DNA of 64,000 nucleotides, taken from Bombus terrestris. Lineage: Eukaryota > Arthropoda > Insecta > Hymenoptera > Apidae. Where the stretch lies: NCBI RefSeq assembly GCF_910591885.1, contig NW_025963639.1:112211-176210 (forward strand). Direction: 5' to 3'. A program made the translations under genes and the position numbers. The notes beneath the pieces were generated by a model. It saw only the letters and a program-made list of their open reading frames with translations, was not told the origin of the DNA and searched no databases. Shown one piece after another: positions 13,790 to 28,110 of the stretch. Each line of letters begins with the position of its first letter. Within the stretch, counting starts at the first letter, position 1.

Positions 13790-14890
13790 TTCGACATCGT
13801 TGGACAACGTGGGACAACGTGGGACAACGTGGGACAACGTGGGACAACGTGGGACAACGTGGGACAACGTGGGACACCGTTGGACACCGTGGGACACCGT
13901 TGGACACCGTTGGACACCGTTGGACATCGTTGGACACCGTGGGACAACGTGGGACAACGTGGGACAACGTGGGACAACGTGGGAAACCATGGAACAACGT
14001 GGGACAACGTGGGACACCGTTGGACATCGTTGGACATCGTTGGACACCGTGGGACAACGTGGGACAACGTGGGAAAACGTGGGACAACGTGGGACACCGT
14101 TGGACACCGTGGGACAACGTGGGACAACGTGGGACCACGTGGGACAACGTGGGACAACGTGGGACAACGTGGGACAACGTGGGACAACGTGGGACAACGT
14201 GGGACACCGTTGGACACCGTTGGACACCGTTGGACACCGTTGGACATCGTTGGACACCGTGGGACAACGTGGGACAACGTGGGACAACGTGGGAAACCAT
14301 GGAACAACGTGGGACAACGTGGGACACCGTTGGACATCGTTGGACATCGTTGGACACCGTGGGACAACGTGGGACAACGTGGGAAAACGTGGGACAACGT
14401 GGGACACCGTTGGACATCGCTGGACACCGTTGGACATCGTTGGACACCGTGGGACAACGTGGGACAACGTGGGACAACGTGGGACAACGCGGGACAACGT
14501 GGGACAACGTGGGACAACGTGGGACAACGTGGGACAACGTGGGACAACGTGGGACAACGTGGGACAACGTGGGACAACGTGGGACAACGCGGGACAACGT
14601 GGGACAACGTGGGACAACGTGGGACAACGTGGGACAACGTGGGACAACGTGGGACAACGTGGGACAACGTGGGACAACGTGGGACAACGTGGGACAACGT
14701 GGGACAACGTGGGACAACGTGGGACAACGTGGGACAACGTGGGACAACGTGGGACAACGTGGGACAACGTGGGACAACGTGGGACACCGTTGGACACCGT
14801 TGGACACCGTTGGACATCGTTGGACACCGTGGGACAACGTGGGACAGCGTGGGACAACGTGGGACAACGTGGGACAACGTGGGACACCGT
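13790..14890 (+). repeat. 1.1-kb tandem higher-order repeat, unit 1
   Basis: TCGACATCGT at 13791, a C unit at 13871, markers at 13981 and 14291, d at 14131, e at 14411 and the terminal-C unit at 14481 each recur exactly 1,100 bp downstream. The unit ends with a long run of consensus units, about 14,591-14,780, ahead of the next copy. Confidence 0.83.
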
Positions 14891-15660
14891 TCGACATCGT
14901 TGGACAACGTGGGACAACGTGGGACAACGTGGGACAACGTGGGACAACGTGGGACAACGTGGGACAACGTGGGACACCGTTGGACACCGTGGGACACCGT
15001 TGGACACCGTTGGACACCGTTGGACATCGTTGGACACCGTGGGACAACGTGGGACAACGTGGGACAACGTGGGACAACGTGGGAAACCATGGAACAACGT
15101 GGGACAACGTGGGACACCGTTGGACATCGTTGGACATCGTTGGACACCGTGGGACAACGTGGGACAACGTGGGAAAACGTGGGACAACGTGGGACACCGT
15201 TGGACACCGTGGGACAACGTGGGACAACGTGAGACCACGTGGGACAACGTGGGACAACGTGGGACAACGTGGGACAACGTGGGACAACGTGGGACAACGT
15301 GGGACACCGTTGGACACCGTTGGACACCGTTGGACACCGTTGGACATCGTTGGACACCGTGGGACAACGTGGGACAACGTGGGACAACGTGGGAAACCAT
15401 GGAACAACGTGGGACAACGTGGGACACCGTTGGACATCGTTGGACATCGTTGGACACCGTGGGACAACGTGGGACAACGTGGGAAAACGTGGGACAACGT
15501 GGGACACCGTTGGACATCGCTGGACACCGTTGGACATCGTTGGACACCGTGGGACAACGTGGGACAACGTGGGACAACGTGGGACAACGCGGGACAACGT
15601 GGGACAACGTGGGACAACGTGGGACAACGTGGGACAACGTGGGACAACGTGGGACAACGT
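14891..15660 (+). repeat. 1.1-kb tandem higher-order repeat, unit 2 (partial)
   Basis: TCGACATCGT at 14891, C at 14971, markers at 15081 and 15391, d at 15231, e at 15511 and the terminal-C unit at 15581 match unit 1 at offset 1,100. The d unit here has become GAGACCACGT, and a following unit at 15,671 is GGGACATAGT; each gives a stop codon in one frame. The match breaks after about 15,660. Confidence 0.83.
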
Positions 15661-18600
15661 GGGACAACGTGGGACATAGTGGGACAACGTGGGACAACGT
15701 GGGACAACGTGGGACAACGTGGGACAACGTGGGACACCGTTGGACACCGTTGGACACCGTTGGACACCGTTGGACATCGTTGGACACCGTGGGACAACGT
15801 GGGACAACGTGGGACAACGTGGGAAACCATGGAACAACGTGGGACAACGTGGGACACCGTTGGACAACGTTGGACATCGTTGGACACCGTGGGACAACGT
15901 GGGACAACGTGGGAAAACGTGGGACAACGTGGGACACCGTTGGACATCGCTGGACATCGTTGGACATCGTTGGACACCGTGGGACAACGTGGGACAACGT
16001 GGGACAACGTGGGACAACGTGGGACAACGTGGGACAACGTGGGACAACGTGGGACAACGTGGGAAAACGTGGGACAACGTGGGACACCGTTGGACATCGC
16101 TGGACACCGTTGGACATCGTTGGACACCGTGGGACAACGTGGGACAACGTGGGACAACGTGGGACAACGTGGGACAACGTGGGACAACGTGGGACAACGT
16201 GGGACAACGTGGGACAACGTGGGACAACGTGGGACAACGTGGGACAACGTGGGACAACGTGGGACAACGTGGGACAACGTGGGACACCGTTGGACACCGT
16301 TGGACACCGTTGGACACCGTTGGACATCGTTGGACACCGTGGGACAACGTGGGACAACGTGGGACAACGTGGGACACCGTTGGACACCGTTGGACACCGT
16401 TGGACATCGCTGGACACCGTTGGACATCGCTGGACACCGTTGGACATCGTTGGACACCGTGGGACAACGTGGGACAACGTGGGACCACGTGGGACAACGT
16501 GGGACAACGTGGGACAACGTGGGACAACGTGGGACATCGTGGGACAACGTGGGACAACGTGGGACAACGTGGGACAACGTGGGACAACGTGGGACAACGT
16601 GGGACAACGTGGGACAACGTGGGACAACGTGGGACAACGTGGGACAACGTGGGACAACGTGGGACAACGTGGGACAACGTGGGACAACGTGGGACAACGT
16701 GGGACATCGTGGGACAACGTGGGACAACGTGGGACAACGTGGGACAACGTGGGACATCGTTGGACACCGTTGGACACCGTGGGACAACGTGGGACAACGT
16801 GGGACAACGTGGGACAACGTGGGACAAGGTGGGACAACGTGGGACAACGTGGGACGACGTGGGACAACGTGGGACAACGTGGGACAACGTGGGACAACGT
16901 GGGACATCGTGGGACAACGTGGGACAACGTGGGACAACGTGGGACAACGTGGGACACCGTTGGACATCGTTGGACACCGTGGGACAACGTGGGACAACGT
17001 GGGACAACGTGGGACACCGTTGGACACCGTTGGACACCGTTGGACACCGTTGGACATCGTTGGACACCGTGGGACAACGTGGGACAACGTGGGACAACGT
17101 GGGAAACCATGGAACAACGTGGGACAACGTGGGACACCGTTGGACATCGTTGGACAACGTGGGACAACGTGGGACAACGTGGGACAACGTGGGACAACGT
17201 GGGACAACGTGGGACACCGTTGGACACCGTGGGACACCGTTGGACACCGTTGGACATCGTTGGACACCGTGGGACAACGTGGGACAACGTGGGACAACGT
17301 GGGACAACGTGGGACAACGTGGGACAACGTGGGACAACGTGGGACAACGTGGGCCAACGTGGGACACCGTTGGACACCGTTGGACACCGTTGGACACCGT
17401 TGGACATCGTTGGACACCGTGGGACAACGTGGGACAACGTGGGACAACGTGGGAAACCATGGAACAACGTGGGACAACGTGGGACACCGTTGGACATCGT
17501 TGGACAACGTGGGACAACGTGGGACAACGTGGGACAACGTGGGACAACGTGGGACAACGTGGGACAACGTGGGACACCGTTGGACACCGTGGGACACCGT
17601 TGGACACCGTTGGACATCGTTGGACACCGTGGGACAACGTGGGACAACGTGGGACAACGTGGGACAACGTGGGACAACGTGGGACAACGTGGGACAACGT
17701 GGGACATCGTGGGACAACGTGGGACAACGTGGGACCACGTGGGACACCGTTGGACACCGTTGGACACCGTTGGACACCGTTGGACATCGTTGGACACCGT
17801 GGGACAACGTGGGACAACGTGGGACAACGTGGGAAACCATGGAACAACGTGGGACAACGTGGGACACCGTTGGACATCGTTGGACATCGTTGGACACCGT
17901 GGGACAACGTGGGACAACGTGGGAAAACGTGGGACAACGTGGGACACCGTTGGACATCGCTGGACACCGTTGGACATCGTTGGACACCGTGGGACAACGT
18001 GGGACAACGTGGGACAACGTGGGACAACGTGGGACAACGTGGGACAACGTGGGACAACGTGGGACAACGTGGGACAACGTGGGACATCGTGGGACAACGT
18101 GGGACAACGTGGGACAACGTGGGACAACGTGGGACATCGTTGGACACCGTTGGACACCGTGGGACAACGTGGGACAACGTGGGACAACGTGGGACAACGT
18201 GGGACAACGTGGGACAACGTGGGACAACGTGGGACAACGTGGGACAACGTGGGACAACGTGGGACAACGTGGGACAACGTGGGACAACGTGGGACAACGT
18301 GGGACATCGTGGGACAACGTGGGACAACGTGGGACAACGTGGGACAACGTGGGACAACGTGGGACAACGTTGGACACCGTGGGACACCGTTGGACACCGT
18401 TGGACATCGTTGGACACCGTGGGACAACGTGGGACAACGTGGGAAAACGTGGGACAACGTGGGACAACGTGGGACAACGTGGGACAACGTGGGACAACGT
18501 GGGACAACGTGGGACAACGTGGGACGACGTGGGACAACGTGGGACAACGTGGGACAACGTGGGACAACGTGGGACACCGTTGGACAACGTGGGACACCGT

Positions 18601-19230
18601 TGGACATCGTTGGACACCGTGGGACAACGTGGGACAACGTGGGACAACGTGGGACAACGTGGGACAACGTGGGACAACGTGGGACAACGTGGGACAACGT
18701 GGGACAACGTGGGACAACGTGGGACAACGTGGGACAACGTGGGACAACGTGGGACAACGTGGGACAACGTGGGACAACGTGGGACAACGTGGGACAACGT
18801 GGGACAACGTGGGACAACGTTGGACACCGTGGGACACCGTTGGACACCGTTGGACATCGTTGGACACCGTGGGACAACGTGGGACAACGTGGGAAAACGT
18901 GGGACAACGTCGGACAACGTGGGAAAACGTGGGACATCGTGGGACAACGTGGGACAACGTGGGACAACGTGGGACAACGTGGGACAACGTGGGACACCGT
19001 TGGACACCGTGGGACACCGTTGGACACCGTTGGACATCGTTGGACACCGTTGGACAACGTGGGACAACGTGGGACAACGTGGGACAACGTGGGACAACGT
19101 GGGACAACGTGGGACAACGTGGGACAACGTGGGACATCGTGGGACAACGTGGGACAACGTGGGACAACGTGGGACAACGTGGGACATCGTTGGACACCGT
19201 TGGACACCGTGGGACAACGTGGGACAACGT

Positions 19231-19240
19231 GGAACAACGT
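19231..19240 (+). repeat. Partial marker: second half only
   Basis: A GGAACAACGT unit stands alone after a plain consensus unit. In the full two-unit marker this form always follows GGGAAACCAT. The isolated half may be an ancestral step toward the marker or a product of exchange that removed the first half. Confidence 0.8.
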
Positions 19241-19900
19241 GGGACATCGTGGGACAACGTGGGACAACGTGGGACCACGTGGGACACCGTTGGACACCGT
19301 TGGACACCGTTGGACACCGTTGGACATCGTTGGACACCGTGGGACAACGTGGGACAACGTGGGACAACGTGGGAAACCATGGAACAACGTGGGACAACGT
19401 GGGACACCGTTGGACATTGTTGGACATCGTTGGACACCGTGGGACAACGTGGGACAACGTGGGAAAACGTGGGACAACGTGGGACACCGTTGGACATCGC
19501 TGGACACCGTTGGACATCGTTGGACACCGTGGGACAACGTGGGACAACGTGGGACAACGTGGGACAACGTGGGACAACGTGGGACAACGTGGGACAACGT
19601 GGGACAACGTGGGACATCGTGGGACAACGTGGGACAACGTGGGACAACGTGGGACAACGTGGGACATCGTTGGACACCGTTGGACAACGTGGGACATCGT
19701 GGGACAACGTGGGACAACGTGGGACAACGTGGGCCAACGTGGGACAACGTGGGACACCGTTGGACATCGTTGGACACCGTGGGACAACGTGGGACAACGT
19801 GGGACAACGTGGGACACCGTTGGACACCGTTGGACACCGTTGGACACCGTTGGACATCGTTGGACACCGTGGGACAACGTGGGACAACGTGGGACAACGT

Positions 19901-19920
19901 GGGACACCGTGGAACAACGT
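19901..19920 (+). repeat. Partial marker: C unit plus GGAACAACGT
   Basis: Here the second half GGAACAACGT follows GGGACACCGT instead of GGGAAACCAT. Relative to the full marker, the A at unit position 5 and the CpG-to-CpA change at position 9 are both missing. It sits where a full marker would be expected, after a T unit and three consensus units. Confidence 0.85.
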
Positions 19921-20559
19921 GGGACAACGTGGGACACCGTTGGACATCGTTGGACAACGTGGGACAACGTGGGACAACGTGGGACAACGTGGGACAACGT
20001 GGGACACCGTTGGACAACGTTGGACACCGTGGGACAACGTGGGACAACGTGGGACCACGTGGGACAACGTGGGACAACGTGGGACAACGTGGGACAACGT
20101 GGGACAACGTGGGACAACGTGGGAAACCATGGAACAACGTGGGACAACGTGGGACACCGTTGGACATCGTTGGACAACGTGGGACAACGTGGGACAACGT
20201 GGGACAACGTGGGACAACGTGGGACAACGTGGGAAACCATGGAACAACGTGGGACAACGTGGGACACCGTTGGACATCGTTGGACATCGTTGGACACCGT
20301 GGGACAACGTGGGACAACGTGGGACAACGTGGGACAACGTCGGACAACGTGGGACAACGTGGGACACCGTTGGACACCGTGGGACACCGTTGGACACCGT
20401 TGGACATCGTTGGACACCGTGGGACAACGTGGGACAACGTGGGACAACGTGGGACAACGTGGGACATCGTGGGACAACGTGGGACAACGTGGGACAACGT
20501 GGGACAACGTGGGACATCGTGGGACAACGTGGGACAACGTGGGACAACGTGGGACATCG

Positions 20560-22330
20560 TGGGACAACGTGGGACAACGTGGGACAACGTGGGACATCGT
20601 GGGACAACGTGGGACAACGTGGGACAACGTGGGACATCGTGGGACAACGTGGGACAACGTGGGACAACGTGGGACAACGTGGGACAACGTGGGACACCGT
20701 TGGACACCGTTGGACACCGTTGGACACCGTTGGACACCGTTGGACACCGTTGGACATCGTTGGACACCGTGGGACAACGTGGGACAACGTGGGACAACGT
20801 GGGAAACCATGGAACAACGTGGGACAACGTGGGACACCGTTGGACATCGTTGGACATCGTTGGACACCGTGGGACAACGTGGGACAACGTGGGACAACGT
20901 GGGACAACGTCGGACAACGTGGGACAACGTGGGACAACATGGGACACCGTTGGACATCGTTGGACACCGTGGGACAACGTGGGACAACGTGGGACAACGT
21001 GGGACATCGTGGGACAACGTGGGACAACGTGGGACAACGTGGGACAACGTGGGACAACGTGGGACACCGTTGGACAACGTGGGACAACGTGGGACAACGT
21101 GGGACATCGTTGGACACCGTTGGACACCGTGGGACAACGTGGGACAACGTGGGACAACGTGGGACAACGTGGGACAACGTGGGACAACGTGGGACAACGT
21201 GGGACACCGTTGGACATCGTTGGACATCGTTGGACACCGTGGGACAACGTGGGACAACGTGGGACAACGTGGGACAACGTGGGAAACCATGGAACAACGT
21301 GGGACAACGTGGGACAACGTGGGACAACGTGGGACAACGTGGGACAACGTGGGACAACGTGGGACAACGTGGGACAACGTGGGACAACGTGGGACAACGT
21401 GGGACATCGTGGGACAACGTGGGACAACGTGGGACAACGTGGGACAACGTGGGACATCGTTGGACACCGTTGGACACCGTGGGACAACGTGGGACAACGT
21501 GGGACAACGTGGGACAACGTGGGACAACGTGGGACAACGTGGGACAACGTGGGACGACGTGGGACAACGTGGGACAACGTGGGACAACGTGGGACAACGT
21601 GGGACGACGTGGGACAACGTGGGACAACGTGGGACAACGTGGGACAACGTGGGACATCGTGGGACAACGTGGGACAACGTGGGACAACGTGGGACAACGT
21701 GGGACACCGTTGGACATCGTTGGACACCGTGGGACAACGTGGGACAACGTGGGACAACGTGGGACACCGTTGGACACCGTTGGACACCGTTGGACACCGT
21801 TGGACATCGTTGGACACCGTGGGACAACGTGGGACAACGTGGGACAACGTGGGAAACCATGGAACAACGTGGGACAACGTGGGACACCGTTGGACATCGT
21901 TGGACAACGTGGGACAACGTGGGACAACGTGGGACAACGTGGGACAACGTGGGACAACGTGGGACAACGTGGGACACCGTTGGACACCGTGGGACACCGT
22001 TGGACACCGTTGGACATCGTTGGACACCGTGGGACAACGTGGGACAACGTGGGACAACGTGGGACAACGTGGGACAACGTGGGACAACGTGGGACAACGT
22101 GGGACAACGTGGGACAACGTGGGACAACGTGGGACAACGTGGGACATCGTTTGACAACGTGGGACAACGTGGGACAACGTGGGACAACGTGGGACACCGT
22201 TGGACAACGTGGGACATCGTGGGACAACGTGGGACAACGTGGGACAACGTGGGACAACGTGGGACAACGTGGGACACCGTTGGACATCGTTGGACACCGT
22301 GGGACAACGTGGGACAACGTGGGCCAACGT
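20560..22330 (+). repeat. Segmental duplication Q, left copy (offset 10.30 kb)
   Basis: Unit order matches 30,860-32,630 at a constant offset of 10,299. That is a whole number of units minus the one-base loss at 24,061. Shared landmarks are h at 20591 and 20631, a five-T run starting 20701, the marker at 20801, GGGACAACAT at 20931, GGGACGACGT at 21551 and 21601, the z unit at 22151 and GGGCCAACGT at 22321. Beyond this the copies stay colinear, with whole-unit gains and losses, to about 22,600. Confidence 0.85.
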
Positions 22331-25300
22331 GGGACACCGTTGGACACCGTTGGACACCGTTGGACATCGTTGGACACCGTGGGACAACGTGGGACAACGT
22401 GGGACAACGTGGGAAACCATGGAACAACGTGGGACAACGTGGGACACCGTTGGACATCGTTGGACAACGTGGGACAACGTGGGACAACGTGGGACAACGT
22501 GGGACAACGTGGGACAACGTGGGACAACGTGGGACACCGTTGGACACCGTGGGACACCGTTGGACACCGTTGGACATCGTTGGACACCGTGGGACAACGT
22601 GGGACAACGTGGGACAACGTGGGACAACGTGGGACAACGTGGGACAACGTGGGACAACGTGGGACATCGTGGGACAACGTGGGACAACGTGGGACCACGT
22701 GGGACACCGTTGGACACCGTTGGACACCGTTGGACACCGTTGGACATCGTTGGACACCGTGGGACAACGTGGGACAACGTGGGACAACGTGGGAAACCAT
22801 GGAACAACGTGGGACAACGTGGGACACCGTTGGACATCGTTGGACATCGTTGGACACCGTGGGACAACGTGGGACAACGTGGGAAAACGTGGGACAACGT
22901 GGGACACCGTTGGACATCGCTGGACACCGTTGGACATCGTTGGACACCGTGGGACAACGTGGGACAACGTGGGACAACGTGGGACAACGTGGGACAACGT
23001 GGGACAACGTGGGACAACGTGGGACAACGTGGGACATCGTGGGACAACGTGGGACAACGTGGGACAACGTGGGACAACGTGGGACATCGTTGGACACCGT
23101 TGGACACCGTGGGACAACGTGGGACAACGTGGGACAACGTGGGACAACGTGGGACAACGTGGGACAACGTGGGACAACGTGGGACAACGTGGGACAACGT
23201 GGGACAACGTGGGACAACGTGGGACAACGTGGGACAACGTGGGACAACGTGGGACATCGTGGGACAACGTGGGACAACGTGGGACAACGTGGGCTAACGT
23301 GGGACAACGTGGGACACCGTTGGACATCGTTGGACACCGTGGGACAACGTGGGACAACGTGGGACAACGTGGGACACCGTTGGACACCGTTGGACACCGT
23401 TGGACACCGTTGGACATCGTTGGACACCGTGGGACAACGTGGGACAACGTGGGACAACGTGGGAAACCATGGAACAACGTGGGACAACGTGGGACACCGT
23501 TGGACATCGTTGGACAACGTGGGACAACGTGGGACAACGTGGGACAACGTGGGACAACGTGGGACAACGTGGGACATCGTGGGACAACGTGGGACAACGT
23601 GGGACAACGTGGGACAACGTGGGACATCGTTGGACACCGTGGGACAACGTGGGACAACGTGGGACAACGTGGGACAACGTGGGACAACGTGGGACATCGT
23701 GGGACAACGTGGGACAACGTGGGACAACGTGGGACAACGTGGGACACCGTTGGACAACGTGGGACACCGTTGGACATCGTTGGACACCGTGGGACAACGT
23801 GGGACAACGTGGGACCACGTGGGACAACGTGGGACAACGTGGGACAACGTGGGACAACGTGGGACAACGTGGGACAACGTGGGACATCGTGGGACAACGT
23901 GGGACAACGTGGGACACCGTTGGACATCGTTGGACACCGTGGGACACCGTGGGACAACGTGGGACAACGTGGGACAACGTGGGACAACGTGGGACAACGT
24001 GGGAAACCATGGAACAACGTGGGACAACGTGGGACACCGTTGGACATCGTTGGACAACGTGGACAACGTGGGACAACGTGGGACAACGTGGGACAACGTG
24101 GGACAACGTGGGACACCGTTGGACACCGTGGGACACCGTTGGACACCGTTGGACATCGTTGGACACCGTGGGACAACGCGGGACAACGTGGGACAACGTG
24201 GGGCAACGTGGGACAACGTGGGACACCGTGGGACAACGTGGGACAACGTGGGACAACGTGGGAAACCATGGAACAACGTGGGACAACGTGGGACACCGTT
24301 GGACATCGTTGGACATCGTTGGACACGGTGGGACAACGTGGGACAACGTGGGACAACGTGGGACAACGTCGGACAACGTGGGACAACGTGGGACATCGTG
24401 GGACAACGTGGGACAACGTGGGACAACGTGGGACAACGTGGGACAACGTGGGACACCGTTGGACACCGTGGGACACCGTTGGACACCGTTGGACATCGTT
24501 GGACACCGTGGGACAACGTGGGACAACGTGGGACAACGTGGGACAACGTGGGACATCGTGGGACAACGTGGGACAACGTGGGACAACGTGGGACAACGTG
24601 GGACATCGTGGGACAACGTGGGACAACGTGGGACAACGTGGGACATCGTGGGACAACGTGGGACAACGTGGGACAACGTGGGACAACGTGGGACAAAGTG
24701 GGACACCGTTGGACACCGTTGGACACCGTTGGACACCGTTGGACACCGTTGGACACCGTTGGACATCGTTGGACACCGTGGGACAACGTGGGACAACGTG
24801 GGACAACGTGGGAAACCATGGAACAACGTGGGACAACGTGGGACACCGTTGGACATCGTTGGACATCGTTGGACACCGTGGGACAACGTGGGACAACGTG
24901 GGACAACGTGGGACAACGTCGGACAACGTGGGACAACGTGGGACAACATGGGACAACGTGGGACAACGTGGGACAACGTGGGACAACGTGGGACAACGTC
25001 GGACAACGTGGGACATCGTGGGACAACGTGGGACAACGTGGGACAACGTGGGACAACGTGGGACAACGTGGGACACCGTTGGACACCGTGGGACACCGTT
25101 GGACACCGTTGGACATCGTGGGACACCGTGGGACAACGTGGGACAACGTGGGACAACGTGGGACACCGTTGGACATCGTTGGACAACGTGGGACAACGTG
25201 GGACAACGTGGGACAACGTGGGACAACGTGGGACAACGTGGGACAACGTGGGACACCGTTGGACACCGTGGGACACCGTTGGACACCGTTGGACATCGTT

Positions 25301-25429
25301 GGACACCGTGGGACAACGTGGGACAACGTGGGACAACGTGGGACAACGTGGGACAACGTGGGACAACGTGGGACAACGTGGGACAACGTGGGACAACGTG
25401 GGACAACGTGGGACAACGTGGGACATCGT
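22151..25429 (+). repeat. z-delimited higher-order unit U1 (3.28 kb)
   Basis: The unit starts at TTGACAACGT (22151) and ends before the next such unit at 25,430. A single GGGGCAACGT (block 24201) lies about 2,050 bp in. Markers at 22411, 22791, 23461, 24001, 24261 and 24811 correspond to 28691, 29081, 29751, 30291, 30561 and 31101 in U3 at offsets of 6,280-6,300, so U1 and U3 are closely related. It contains the 9-bp unit at 24,061 and a GGGCTAACGT unit at 23291, derived by one C-to-T change from the GGGCCAACGT at the matching place (29,580) in U3. Confidence 0.83.
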
Positions 25430-28110
25430 TTGACAACGTGGGACAACGTGGGACAACGTGGGACAACGTGGGACACCGTTGGACAACGTGGGACACCGTT
25501 GGACATCGTTGGACACCGTGGGACAACGTGGGACAACGTGGGAAAACGTGGGACAACGTGGGACAACGTGGGACAACGTGGGACAACGTGGGACAACGTG
25601 GGACAACGTGGGACAACGTGGGACAACGTGGGACAACGTGGGACAACGTGGGACAACGTGGGACAACGTGGGACAACGTGGGACAACGTGGGACAACGTG
25701 GGACAACGTGGGACAACGTTGGACACCGTGGGACACCGTTGGACACCGTTGGACATCGTTGGACACCGTGGGACAACGTGGGACAACGTGGGAAAACGTG
25801 GGACAACGTGGGACAACGTGGGACAACGTGGGACAACGTGGGACAACGTGGGACAACGTGGGACAACGTGGGACAACGTGGGACAACGTGGGACAACGTG
25901 GTACAACGTGGGACATCGTGGGACAACGTGGGACAACGTGGGACAACGTGGGACAACGTGGGACAACGTGGGACACCGTTGGACATCGTTGGACACCGTG
26001 GGACAACGTGGGACAACGTGGGCCAACGTGGGACACCGTTGGACACCGTTGGACACCGTTGGACACCGTTGGACATCGTTGGACACCGTGGGACAACGTG
26101 GGACAACGTGGGACAACGTGGGAAACCATGGAACAACGTGGGACAACGTGGGACACCGTTGGACATCGTTGGACAACGTGGGACAACGTGGGACAACGTG
26201 GGACAACGTGGGACAACGTGGGACAACGTGGGACAACGTGGGACACCGTTGGACACCGTGGGACACCGTTGGACACCGTTGGACATCGTTGGACACCGTG
26301 GGACAACGTGGGACAACGTGGGACAACGTGGGACAACGTGGGACAACGTGGGACAACGTGGGACATCGTGGGACAACGTGGGACAACGTGGGACCACGTG
26401 GGACACCGTTGGACACCGTTGGACACCGTTGGACACCGTTGGACATCGTTGGACACCGTGGGACAACGTGGGACAACGTGGGACAACGTGGGAAACCATG
26501 GAACAACGTGGGACAACGTGGGACAACGTGGGACAACGTGGGACAACGTGGGACAACGTGGGACATCGTGGGACAACGTGGGACAACGTGGGACAACGTG
26601 GGCCAACGTGGGACAACGTGGGACACCGTTGGACATCGTTGGACACCGTGGGACAACGTGGGACAACGTGGGACAACGTGGGACACCGTTGGACACCGTT
26701 GGACACCGTTGGACACCGTTGGACATCGTTGGACACCGTGGGACAACGTGGGACAACGTGGGACCACGTGGGACAACGTGGGACAACGTGGGACAACGTG
26801 GGACAACGTGGGACAACGTGGGACAACGTGGGACATCGTGGGACAACGTGGGACAACGTGGGACACCGTTGGACATCGTTGGACACCGTGGGACACCGTG
26901 GGACAACGTGGGACAACGTGGGACAACGTGGGACAACGTGGGACAACGTGGGAAACCATGGAACAACGTGGGACAACGTGGGACACCGTTGGACATCGTT
27001 GGACAACGTGGGACAACGTGGGACAACGTGGGACAACGTGGGACAACGTGGGACAACGTGGGACACCGTTGGACACCGTGGGACACCGTTGGACACCGTT
27101 GGACATCGTTGGACACCGTGGGACAACGCGGGACAACGTGGGACAACGTGGGGCAACGTGGGACAACGTGGGACACCGTGGGACAACGTGGGACAACGTG
27201 GGACAACGTGGGAAACCATGGAACAACGTGGGACAACGTGGGACACCGTTGGACATCGTTGGACATCGTTGGACACCGTGGGACAACGTGGGACAACGTG
27301 GGACAACGTGGGACAACGTCGGACAACGTGGGACAACGTGGGACATCGTGGGACAACGTGGGACAACGTGGGACAACGTGGGACAACGTGGGACAACGTG
27401 GGACACCGTTGGACACCGTGGGACACCGTTGGACACCGTTGGACATCGTTGGACACCGTGGGACAACGTGGGACAACGTGGGACAACGTGGGACAACGTG
27501 GGACATCGTGGGACAACGTGGGACAACGTGGGACAACGTGGGACAACGTGGGACATCGTGGGACAACGTGGGACAACGTGGGACAACGTGGGACATCGTG
27601 GGACAACGTGGGACAACGTGGGACAACGTGGGACAACGTGGGACAACGTGGGACACCGTTGGACACCGTTGGACACCGTTGGACACCGTTGGACACCGTT
27701 GGACACCGTTGGACATCGTTGGACACCGTGGGACAACGTGGGACAACGTGGGAAACCATGGAACAACGTGGGACAACGTGGGACACCGTTGGACATCGTT
27801 GGACATCGTTGGACACCGTGGGACAACGTGGGACAACGTGGGACAACGTGGGACAACGTCGGACAACGTGGGACAACGTGGGACAACGTGGGACAACGTG
27901 GGACAACGTGGGACAACGTGGGACAACGTGGGACAACGTCGGACAACGTGGGACATCGTGGGACAACGTGGGACAACGTGGGACAACGTGGGACAACGTG
28001 GGACAACGTGGGACACCGTTGGACACCGTGGGACACCGTTGGACACCGTTGGACATCGTTGGACACCGTGGGACAACGTGGGACAACGTGGGACAACGTG
28101 GGACAACGTG
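23430..28110 (+). repeat. Segmental duplication R, left copy (4.7 kb, offset 9.67 kb)
   Basis: This is the longest colinear duplication in the window. Landmarks match 33,100-37,780 at offset 9,669 left of the one-base loss at 24,061 and 9,670 right of it. Matches include d at 23811, markers at 23461, 24001, 24261, 24811, 26121, 26491, 26951, 27211 and 27751, GGGACAACAT near 24,941, GGGACAAAGT near 24,691, z at 25,430, GGTACAACGT near 25,900 and both G units. I noted about ten single-base differences over 4.7 kb and one one-base deletion, so identity is above 99 percent by inspection. Confidence 0.88.
24061..24069 (+). repeat. 9-bp unit: first register shift
   Basis: The unit reads GGACAACGT after TGGACAACGT, one G short. 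It moves the 10-bp register by one base for everything downstream. The homologous position in the sister copy (about 33,730) has the full ten bases, so the deletion happened after that duplication or is an assembly error. Confidence 0.95.

Larger units (their letters stand above)
11440..13810 (+). repeat. 2.36-kb tandem higher-order repeat, unit 2
   Basis: Second tandem copy. It keeps the internal order of d, block B, TCGACATCGT, two markers, e, terminal-C unit, d, block B, TCGACATCGT. A private GGGACAACAT at 12,991 is one of the few CpG-to-CpA changes in the window. A third copy is not complete downstream; only the marker, e and terminal-C part recurs, at an offset of about 1,470. Confidence 0.85.
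1..16000 (+). repeat. Array domain I, rich in TCGACATCGT, n, d and e variants
   Basis: This left domain is set apart by variant units that are rare or absent in most of the window. TCGACATCGT occurs at 911, 2231, 3321, 3421, 4051, 6091, 6891, 6971, 7421, 7511, 7881, 9961, 11421, 12321, 13791 and 14891. GGGAAAACGT (n), TGGACATCGC (e) and the terminal-C unit GGGACAACGC recur in a fixed order. The CCATGG marker often recurs here at 300-310-bp spacing, for example at 801 and 1101, at 2111, 2421 and 2731, and at 5971, 6281 and 6591. This gives a typical subunit of about 31 basic units. The right boundary is gradual: TCGACATCGT is last seen at 14,891, and D, y and h-comb patterns take over after about 16,000. 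Confidence 0.85.

Noticed and set aside
24061..24069. A junction between two different arrays at the first register shift
   Set aside because: Unit order on both sides continues exactly as in the sister copy at 33,670-33,800. It is a one-base loss within a homologous segment, not a junction.
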